DNA from: Luteimonas sp. J29
Lineage (GTDB): Bacteria; Pseudomonadota; Gammaproteobacteria; Xanthomonadales; Xanthomonadaceae
Assembly (NCBI RefSeq): GCF_000472505.1
Contig: NZ_AWZR01000003.1
Coordinates: 1-64,000, forward strand
DNA: 64,000 nucleotides
Reading direction: 5' to 3'
Shown here: positions 8,253-15,074 of the stretch, one piece after another
Layout of the letters: each line of letters begins with the position of its first letter
How positions within the stretch are numbered: position 1 is the first letter of the stretch
Translations under genes and position numbers: made by a program
Notes under the pieces: generated by a model
What the model was told of the DNA's origin: nothing
The model's database searches: none
The model's input: only the letters and a program-made list of their open reading frames with translations

Positions 8253-9521
8253 ATGTCCCTACCTTTCCCGGAGTCGCCAATGGACGTCTACGAACTGCTC
8301 GATCGGGCTCTGAAGCAATTCAGCCACAAGGAAGTCGCCCTCGCGCTCGGCGTAGACCCCAAGACGGTGCGGCGCTGGCAGGTCCGGGAGACCGAGCCGA
8401 AGCCGTACGTGGCGGAAGCGATCCGGCAGCGCCTGCTGCCCATGGGGGAACCGTCCAGCGACCCCGGCAGGTTCACCTTCATCGACCTGTTCGCCGGCAT
8501 TGGCGGCATCCGGATCGCGTTCGAGCGCCAGGGCGGTCGCTGTGTGTTTACCAGCGAGTGGGACCCCTACGCCTGCAAGACGTACTCCGCCAACTTCCAC
8601 GACGGGCCGGACCACGTGTTCGCCAGCGACATCACGCAGGTCCACGAGGACGACGTTCCCGACCACGACGTCCTGCTGGCCGGCTTCCCCTGCCAGCCGT
8701 TCTCCATTGCCGGTGTCTCGAAGAAGAATGCGCTGGGCAGGCCTCACGGCTTTGCCGACAAGACCCAGGGCACTCTGTTCTTCGACGTGGCCCGGATCAT
8801 CGCGAAGAAGAGGCCCCGGGCCTTCCTTCTGGAGAACGTGAAGAATCTCGTCAGCCACGACAAGGGCCGGACGTTCTCCACGATCATCGACGTGCTGCGC
8901 GACGAACTGGGTTACCAGGTCTTCTACAAGGTCATCAACGGCAAACACTTCGTCCCGCAGCACCGCGAACGCATCATCATCGTCGGGTTCCGCGAGCCGA
9001 CGGACTTCAGCTGGGATGATCTGGAGCTTCCGGATTTCGACACAGCGCCGAAGATCGGCAGCATCCTCCACCGGGAGGATGGCACCGAGCCCGCCGCATG
9101 GCCGTCCATCAGCGGCCCCAGGGGCAAGGTCCTGGACAAGTACATCCTGTCGGACAAGCTGTGGGGGTATCTGCAGGACTATGCCGCCAAGCATCGCGAG
9201 AAGGGCAATGGCTTCGGCTTCGGCCTGGTGACTCCGAAGGACACGGCTCGCACCCTTTCCGCCCGCTACTACAAGGACGGATCCGAGATCCTCGTGTCGC
9301 GCGGCCGGGGGAAGAATCCCCGGCGGCTGACGCCCAGGGAATGCGCGCGGCTCATGGGCTTTGATGACGACTTCCGTATTCCCGTCTCCGATACCCGCGC
9401 GTACAAGCAGTTCGGGAACTCGGTGGTTGTTCCGATGATCGCCGAAGTGGCGCGGATCATGGTGCCGCACCTGGAAGCCCGGATGGCGGCTCCCGCCAGG
9501 CGGAGCCGAAGAGCCGCCTGA
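8253..9521 (+). CDS. dcm: DNA (cytosine-5) methyltransferase, Dcm-like
   Basis: About 422 residues. It methylates C5 of cytosine in a short duplex site using S-adenosylmethionine. All core motifs are visible: motif I FIDLFAGIGGIRIAFE, motif IV GFPCQPFSIAG with catalytic Cys near residue 147, motif VI ENVKNL, motif VIII QHRERIIIVGF and motif X QFGNSVVVP. An N-terminal helix-turn-helix-like segment (KEVALALGVDPKTVRRWQ) precedes the catalytic domain, as in E. coli Dcm/EcoRII methylases. Starts at 8253 (AGGA upstream) and 8280 (GGAG upstream) are both plausible. The stop overlaps the vsr start by one base (TGATG). An EcoRII-like nuclease two genes on suggests a CCWGG-like target; this is inference. 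Confidence 0.93.
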   Translation: MSLPFPESPMDVYELLDRALKQFSHKEVALALGVDPKTVRRWQVRETEPKPYVAEAIRQRLLPMGEPSSDPGRFTFIDLFAGIGGIRIAFERQGGRCVFTSEWDPYACKTYSANFHDGPDHVFASDITQVHEDDVPDHDVLLAGFPCQPFSIAGVSKKNALGRPHGFADKTQGTLFFDVARIIAKKRPRAFLLENVKNLVSHDKGRTFSTIIDVLRDELGYQVFYKVINGKHFVPQHRERIIIVGFREPTDFSWDDLELPDFDTAPKIGSILHREDGTEPAAWPSISGPRGKVLDKYILSDKLWGYLQDYAAKHREKGNGFGFGLVTPKDTARTLSARYYKDGSEILVSRGRGKNPRRLTPRECARLMGFDDDFRIPVSDTRAYKQFGNSVVVPMIAEVARIMVPHLEARMAAPARRSRRAA

Positions 9522-9955
9522 TGGCCGACATCATCAGCCCGGAGCGCCGTTCCGCGCTGATGTCGCGGATCCGGGGCAAGGATACGAAGATCGAACAGGA
9601 GGTCCGCAAGGGCCTCCATGCCTTGGGACTCCGGTATCGACTTGGGGGCGCCGGGCTGCCAGGGCGGCCGGACATCGTTCTTCCCAGGTTCCACACGGTC
9701 GTGTTTGTGCATGGATGCTTCTGGCACCAGCATGATTGCCATCTGTTCCGGCTGCCGAAGACCCGCCCGGAGTTCTGGAAGACGAAGGTCGACGCAAATC
9801 GAGCCCGTGACCGTCGAGTCTCCAGCGCGCTGGCGGACCTGGGCTGGCACGTCGAGACCGTGTGGGAATGTCAGCTCCGGGGCCTCTCGACGGAAGCGAG
9901 GAGAGACGCCATCATCTCTCTTGCGGAACGCATTCGTGCCAGGGGGAGCGGATGA
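9521..9955 (+). CDS. vsr: very short patch repair endonuclease Vsr
   Basis: A 144-residue endonuclease that nicks beside T:G mismatches created by deamination of 5-methylcytosine at Dcm sites. Alignment by eye is register-perfect with E. coli Vsr: catalytic Asp51 in GRPDIVLP, and the zinc and intercalation residues Cys66, Phe67, Trp68, His69, His71, Cys73 in HGCFWHQHDC, plus Cys117 in WECQL. The N-terminus has RRSALMSRIRGKDTKIE. It starts on the dcm stop (TGATG) and overlaps the next gene by four bases (ATGA), so it is translationally coupled in an operon. Confidence 0.95.
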   Translation: MADIISPERRSALMSRIRGKDTKIEQEVRKGLHALGLRYRLGGAGLPGRPDIVLPRFHTVVFVHGCFWHQHDCHLFRLPKTRPEFWKTKVDANRARDRRVSSALADLGWHVETVWECQLRGLSTEARRDAIISLAERIRARGSG

Positions 9956-11325
9956 GGGAGCAGTTCGAACTGGATCTTGGAAGCAGCAGGATTGCCGAAA
10001 CGACCGCGGACGGCTCTCCGTTGTGGTGGAAGGTCCAGAGTCTTGCGGCTGAAAGCGACCGCCTCTTCGTCAAGAAGCTTTCCAGAAACGACACCTCCTG
10101 GGCCGATGACCCGCGAAAGAGGCAGGCAGGCTTCTACATCCCCCGCCCCGTTCGTGACGCCGGGTTTTTCCCGCCCCTGGAGGCGGACAATCCGGCGAAA
10201 CCCCACATTTTCCATGCCGTCATCCAGGTCCTCTGGCCGCAGACAGGCGAGGTCACCACGTCCCATCTGCGGCACTTCAGCAACAAGGGGCCCGAAGCGC
10301 ACTGCACCCGCGTACCCAGAGTCCTGTTCAGCGAGCTCACCCCCGCCTCTTTCCTGATGGCAGGCCGCTTTGCCAGACCGTTGGCCGGTTGCAGGTGGTG
10401 GATGGCAGTTCTCGACTCGGCTGGCGAGGAAGCGGAGATCCTGGAAACGGTGTTCGACCTTCCAGTCGACTTCCGCTACGGCCTCTTCCATGCCCACGCC
10501 ATCTCGGCCGCCCGTCGTGCAGACCAGGATGAACTGGAGGAGCTGATCGAAGAGTTCCGTGCGGCCATGCGCACTGGCACGCTGGCGGACGTCGTGTCGC
10601 GATATGCGGTTATGCCCGATCCCGCAGTGATCGCCCGCCAAGCCAGGGAGCAATGGCTTCGGGCGGAGGGACTGGCGGCGTTCGACCCATGGAGGATCGC
10701 GGCACCTGGCGACGCGATCATGAAGATCAGCCGCGAGATCGAGTACCGGCTTTACAAGGGACATGAGGTCCGGAGGCGCGCCTCCGAACTGCTCGCACTT
10801 CTGGCGAACCAGGGTGACCTGCCCTCTGCCGTAGTGAGGCGCTACCCGGAGATCGATGCTGTCCTGCTCAGTGCCAGTCAGCAGCGCAAGACGCGGGCTG
10901 GGCGGTCGTTCGAACAGCACATCGCCGCTGCCCTTGACGCGGGCCAGGTGAGATTCCAGGAGCAGGCCGTGACCGGCGGCCGGCGGCCGGACTTCGTGAT
11001 GCCGGATCTGCGCACTCTCCGCAGCAACAGGCGGAGCCAGGAGGGCGCACTTGTGCTTGCCGCCAAGACGACGCTCCGCGAAAGGTGGAAGCAGGTTTTC
11101 AGCGAGCGATTGAACTGTGAGGTCTACCTTGCCACGATCGACGACCGTGTCGCGCCGAACGCGATTTCGGAGATGGCGGACAAAAGCATCAGGATTGTCG
11201 TGCCGGAGTCCCTCAGGAACAGCCCTGAGGCGTTCTACAAGGGGCAATCCAACGTTCTGACATTCAGAGAGTTCTTCGACAGCGAGATCAGGGGACGACG
11301 GCCACAGCTGATCAGGCAGCGCTGA
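9952..11325 (+). CDS. type II restriction endonuclease with EcoRII C-terminal-like catalytic domain
   Basis: 457 residues. The C-terminal part has the EcoRII-C signature: KTRAGRSFEQHI, then RRPDFVMPD with the acidic residue near 347, then AAKTTLRERWKQV with the catalytic Lys near 372. This is a PD-(D/E)XK arrangement, and KTTLRERWKQ is diagnostic of the EcoRII group. The N-terminal 300 residues would hold the effector or target-binding domain; I do not recognise it in detail. Start chosen at 9952, with AGGGGGAG upstream and ATGA overlap with vsr. Predicted to cut DNA unmethylated at the site recognised by the adjacent methyltransferase, probably CCWGG-like, by family analogy. Confidence 0.88.
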   Translation: MREQFELDLGSSRIAETTADGSPLWWKVQSLAAESDRLFVKKLSRNDTSWADDPRKRQAGFYIPRPVRDAGFFPPLEADNPAKPHIFHAVIQVLWPQTGEVTTSHLRHFSNKGPEAHCTRVPRVLFSELTPASFLMAGRFARPLAGCRWWMAVLDSAGEEAEILETVFDLPVDFRYGLFHAHAISAARRADQDELEELIEEFRAAMRTGTLADVVSRYAVMPDPAVIARQAREQWLRAEGLAAFDPWRIAAPGDAIMKISREIEYRLYKGHEVRRRASELLALLANQGDLPSAVVRRYPEIDAVLLSASQQRKTRAGRSFEQHIAAALDAGQVRFQEQAVTGGRRPDFVMPDLRTLRSNRRSQEGALVLAAKTTLRERWKQVFSERLNCEVYLATIDDRVAPNAISEMADKSIRIVVPESLRNSPEAFYKGQSNVLTFREFFDSEIRGRRPQLIRQR

Positions 11326-11353
11326 CACGGATTCTGGAAGCAGGGGGAAGCAA

Positions 11354-13258
11354 ATGACACTGGAGTGGCGATTCCTGACCAATGAGGGGCAGGAAGAAGA
11401 AGGCCTTGGTCACGCGGGCATCGAAACGTTCAAGGGCTCGCCCTTTCCCGGGCTGGCCCGGGAGAGCGCCCAGAACAGTCTTGATGCCTGCCTGAAGGAC
11501 GACCATGGCGGGCACCTGCCCATCCGGATGGTGTTCCGGCAGATGTCGGTTCCCCGTGACTCGATTCCGGTGGCGGACGCCTTGCAGGAGGCCCTTGACG
11601 CCTGCCTTGAGCGCTCGCGCAGCCGGCGCATCCGCAAGGACACCCAGTTCTTCGAGCTGGCCTGTGCGGAAATCCGCAGGCCGGCCATCAGCATCCTCGC
11701 TGTGGAGGACTACGGAACGACGGGGCTTGTAGGGCCGTCCGTTCCTGGAAAGCCCTTCCATGCGCTGGTGAAAGGCTCCGGCGTCAGTCAGAAGAGCAGT
11801 TCGGACGCCGGTGGCTCGTTCGGTATCGGGAAGAATGCCGCGTTCGCGGTTTCCCGGTTCCGGACCGTCTTCTACTCCACCCTCTACAGCGATGGCCCCT
11901 CGGACCGGTTCCTCGCACAGGGCAAGGCGATTCTCGTCTCCCATACCGACTCTTCGGGAGCGGAGAAGCGAGGAATCGGCTATTGCGGTCGACCCGGCTT
12001 CCAGCCCGTCCCCGAGGCTCCGGCATTGCCCGGCTGGCTGCACCGGTCCGAAACCGGCACCACGGTCGCGTCCCTCGGCTTCCTGAACGAGGACGGCTGG
12101 GAATGGCAGATGACGGAGTCGCTGGTCCGCAACTTCTTCGCGGCCATCCTGGAAGGCGCGGTGTCCTTCAGCGTCGTCCCCGAGGGCGGTGATCCGATCG
12201 AGATCGACCCGTCCACTCTGGGCGCGCTCTTCGAGCATGACAGGGTCCTGAAGGCTGCAGAGGATACGGGCTCATCTGCAGACCTCGCGTTCGCCGCAGC
12301 TCTCTACCAAACCCTCGTTTCACCCGACACACGGACATTCGAGCAGCAGTTCGACGGAGCCGGCACCTTCAGATTCCGGCTGCTTGAAGGTGCAGGACTG
12401 CCTCGCAGAATCGGGTTCCTGCGCAACGGGATGTATCTCACGGACAATCTTCGCCACTTCGGGCACCCGCTCGCGCGATTCAGCCTTTCGCGCGACTTCG
12501 TGGGTGTCGTCGAGCCCGTCGATATCAGGACCAGCGGCCGCGTCCGCGATCTGGAGAATCCACGCCACGACGAGCTCTCCGCGGACCGGCTGGATGATCC
12601 CCGGGAGAAGCGGCAGGTCCGAGCCGGAATGAGGAAGCTGGGCGCCTGGATCCGGGAAATCATCAAGCAGGAGACCTCGACGCCTCCCGAGGCGGAGATG
12701 CTGCTCGACGAGATGAACAGGTTCTTCTCGACGCCGGAGTCCGGCAGGGACATTCCCGACCCGGCGAACAGCCAGACAAACCCCGAGCGCATCAGGATCA
12801 AGCCGAAGACGACCACGTCCCGGCCCAGTGGAGCGGGTCCCGAAGGCGAAAGCGGTTCAGCAGGGGGTCGCAAGGCCAAGGGCGCAGGCGGTGGCCGTAC
12901 ATCGGGCGCCCGTCCTGGAGGCGGTCGGGGTCTCTCCGGCGGACGGGGCGGCAGGAGCATTCCGTTCCGCTCCTTGCGGACGCATGTGCCGGACGCAGGG
13001 CGGCCCAACACCCGGACCATCAGCCTCGAGCCGGAGGCGTCAGGGATGGCGCGGCTCGAGGTTCTCCTGATCGGTGCAGCCAGCGACGAGCCGCTGGACG
13101 TGGTCTCGATCAACGGCCACAGATGCGCCAAGACCCCTTCCATCCAGCTCGATCAGGGACAGAGGAAAGCCGTGACCGTCGAGTTCTCGGAGCCCTACAC
13201 GGGCCCCATCCGTGTGGTGCTGTCCAGAGTCGAGGAGGCGTCCGCCGATGCTGATTAG
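11354..13258 (+). CDS. GHKL-fold (MutL/MORC-like) ATPase of the restriction island
   Basis: 634 residues, start with AGGGGGAAG just upstream. ATP-binding motifs of the GHKL superfamily are visible: N-box LARESAQNSLDA (Glu37, Asn41, Asp44), a divergent G1 box VEDYGTTGL near residue 118, and the lid/G2 loop GGSFGIGKNAAFAVS near 153-167. A second globular region follows to about residue 430. Then comes an extended Gly/Ser/Arg-rich linker (about 494-535, repeated GGR units) and a short beta-rich C-terminal domain. No kinase phosphotransfer domain is present, so it is not a sensor kinase. GHKL ATPases related to MutL and MORC have been described in restriction-modification operons. Here it probably gates or clamps on DNA for the nuclease; that role is inference. 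Confidence 0.82.
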   Translation: MTLEWRFLTNEGQEEEGLGHAGIETFKGSPFPGLARESAQNSLDACLKDDHGGHLPIRMVFRQMSVPRDSIPVADALQEALDACLERSRSRRIRKDTQFFELACAEIRRPAISILAVEDYGTTGLVGPSVPGKPFHALVKGSGVSQKSSSDAGGSFGIGKNAAFAVSRFRTVFYSTLYSDGPSDRFLAQGKAILVSHTDSSGAEKRGIGYCGRPGFQPVPEAPALPGWLHRSETGTTVASLGFLNEDGWEWQMTESLVRNFFAAILEGAVSFSVVPEGGDPIEIDPSTLGALFEHDRVLKAAEDTGSSADLAFAAALYQTLVSPDTRTFEQQFDGAGTFRFRLLEGAGLPRRIGFLRNGMYLTDNLRHFGHPLARFSLSRDFVGVVEPVDIRTSGRVRDLENPRHDELSADRLDDPREKRQVRAGMRKLGAWIREIIKQETSTPPEAEMLLDEMNRFFSTPESGRDIPDPANSQTNPERIRIKPKTTTSRPSGAGPEGESGSAGGRKAKGAGGGRTSGARPGGGRGLSGGRGGRSIPFRSLRTHVPDAGRPNTRTISLEPEASGMARLEVLLIGAASDEPLDVVSINGHRCAKTPSIQLDQGQRKAVTVEFSEPYTGPIRVVLSRVEEASADAD

Positions 13259-14078
13259 GCCGACCACCGCATTCGCCCATCCGGTCCTCTCCCCCCATAC
13301 AGACGACTACGGCGACCGGACCTTCGATATCCTGCTGGAGATCGAGGAGTCGCCAGAGGCCGGCGAAGTGGTCCTGAGCGGCCACTACGTTCTGGACGAT
13401 GGTGACGTGACGGAGCTCATCCGGAGCCGCCAGGCGACTGTCGGGATCGTGGTCGAATCCCTGGAGACCTACTTCCAGACATTCGTACCCCTTTCCGGGA
13501 CGCTCTTTACTCTCGAGTTCAAACGGGGCGAACTGCGCGGCCGGGTGGGGATCCAGGCGGTCGTCGCGGCGACAGAGGACGGGGTCGCTCTTCGCTCACC
13601 GCATATCGCATCCGACTACCCGGCCCATACGAAATCTCTGCAGCCGGGCCAGATCGTCGCCGCCAGCAGTATCCACTGGTTCGAGGCCGGTCTGGACAAG
13701 CTGCTCCCGATGGAGTCGATCTTCCGCCTGATCGCCAATGAGGAGATGGGAGACGGGATGTTCCAGGTCGGCCTGGACACTGAGGCCATCCAGATCGAGG
13801 TGAACCGCAAGCTCTACGACACCATCTACGGCATCCGCGGCAGCAGCATGCGCGACATTCTTCTTCCATCGCTGTTCCTGCCTGCTGTGATGAACGCCCT
13901 CGATGCAATGCGGACGTCAGGGAGCGAGGGGCTCCGCTGGCACCGGGTGATTGAAGCCCGCTGCAGCAATGAAGGCATCACGATCGACGCCAACACCGAC
14001 CTTGCGTGGGCTGCACAGCGCCTTCTCGAGGGCCCTCTCGGCCTGCTGGGCACCCTGTTCAAAGAGGAAGACAGATGA
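13248..14078 (+). CDS. unknown protein of the restriction island
   Basis: 276 residues. The start at 13248 has GAGGAGG upstream and lies inside the end of the ATPase gene (11-base overlap). The sequence looks like a soluble globular protein: a beta-rich N-terminal half (FDILLEIEESPEAGEVVLSG, FTLEFKRGELRGRVGIQAVV) resembling a jelly-roll or Ig-like fold, and a mixed C-terminal half. No signal peptide, membrane segment, obvious catalytic motif or cysteine pair is seen. I do not recognise the family. Tight coupling to the ATPase suggests a stoichiometric partner, perhaps a DNA- or nuclease-binding subunit; that is inference only. Confidence 0.7.
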   Translation: MLIRPTTAFAHPVLSPHTDDYGDRTFDILLEIEESPEAGEVVLSGHYVLDDGDVTELIRSRQATVGIVVESLETYFQTFVPLSGTLFTLEFKRGELRGRVGIQAVVAATEDGVALRSPHIASDYPAHTKSLQPGQIVAASSIHWFEAGLDKLLPMESIFRLIANEEMGDGMFQVGLDTEAIQIEVNRKLYDTIYGIRGSSMRDILLPSLFLPAVMNALDAMRTSGSEGLRWHRVIEARCSNEGITIDANTDLAWAAQRLLEGPLGLLGTLFKEEDR

Positions 14079-14791
14079 GCAAGCTGCTCTACGTCGGTCA
14101 GCAGACCGCGGATTTCCTTTCCGACAACATCGAGGAGCATCTGGACCGGTACAGGGAAGCCGGGTTCGAAGATCTCGAGTCCAGCGGTGACTGGCGCATT
14201 CCGCTCTCGGTCGAAGTCGATCTGACGCCGCTTGAAGATCTCATCGCCGACAAGGGACGGGATGCCGAAGTCCGGAACTCGATGCTGGTCGGCCACGCCT
14301 TGGCCTCGCTCACCCCAAGCCTGGCGCGGGAGAACAGGGTGTGGATCCGGCTGAGTCACATCGAGGGAATTGCGTACGCGCGTGAACGCTGGCTTCACAA
14401 CGTTTCGCAAGAGAAGATTGCCCAGGCCATCCGGATCCACTTCTTCGCGTCGACCTGGACCCAATGCCGGGACGATCACGCGCTCTCCCGGCTGTGGTGG
14501 AACCATCACATCGCCTCTTCAATCCAGCCTGACGATCCCGAGCGGGCACTGCGATTGATTCTTTCGACGGCGGATATCCGCTCGAACCTGATCGAGCGGG
14601 CCAGGGTCGGAACGAGGCTTCCCTTGGCGAAGGCGATTGTGAGGCGGCTGGAACGGGACGCGCAGCTCGCAGCTTCGGAGTCGGCATTCCGCAACTTCAT
14701 GAAGGCCCTGAACATTCGTGCCGCGGGTGCCCAGCTTGAGATCTGGGACGAAGAACGCATGGACAGATTCATCGCGCAGTGCGTCGAGTGA
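14075..14791 (+). CDS. unknown protein of the restriction island (DUF6339-like)
   Basis: 238 residues, beginning in an ATGA overlap with the previous gene and preceded by AAGAGGAAG. The central segment WIRLSHIEGIAYARERWL and later HHALSRLWW-like features (DDHALSRLWWNHHIA) match my memory of the DUF6339 family, which I associate with bacterial defence and DNA-modification loci; this match is from memory and not certain. The C-terminal half is alpha-helical and ends the operon. No catalytic site can be named. It is the last gene on this strand; a convergent truncated frame meets its 3' end. Confidence 0.7.
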   Translation: MSKLLYVGQQTADFLSDNIEEHLDRYREAGFEDLESSGDWRIPLSVEVDLTPLEDLIADKGRDAEVRNSMLVGHALASLTPSLARENRVWIRLSHIEGIAYARERWLHNVSQEKIAQAIRIHFFASTWTQCRDDHALSRLWWNHHIASSIQPDDPERALRLILSTADIRSNLIERARVGTRLPLAKAIVRRLERDAQLAASESAFRNFMKALNIRAAGAQLEIWDEERMDRFIAQCVE

Positions 14792-15038
14792 TGGCAACCA
14801 GCGGATGCTTGAACACACGCGTCAGCTTCAACGAATAAGGTGCCTGTTCCCGATCAAGAAGATCACCACTTAGGGAGCGCCACCCGTCCGCTTGGGCAGC
14901 GTCGAGCTCGTCGAGCTTGATTCGCCTCTGGTCAAACTTCGGATTCCGACGACGGTATTCCGCACGCAGTTCGCTTTCTTTGTCCAGCAACGGCCAAAGC
15001 AACGCCTCGGACTTCTCCGTCACACGCTTCTTTCGCAC
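14769..15038 (-). pseudogene. truncated gene remnant at the right edge of the island
   Basis: An 89-codon frame with a good GGGGGG ribosome site and a GTG start at 15038. The first 75 or so residues (VRKKRVTEKSEALLWPLLDK, then EYRRRNPKFDQRRIKLDELD) have ordinary protein composition. The last dozen residues are simply antisense of the 3' end of the preceding gene, so a longer ancestral gene seems to have been cut at about 14800. It could also be an intact small protein. I do not recognise the family. It points towards the island, suggesting that the island was joined here by recombination. Confidence 0.4.
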
Positions 15039-15074
15039 TAGCCCCCCTCTTTGACTGTGCCGCAGCTGATCCAG

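Noticed and set aside
11354-13258. Sensor histidine kinase
   Set aside because: Only the GHKL nucleotide-binding fold is present. There is no dimerisation/phosphoacceptor His domain and no partner response regulator.
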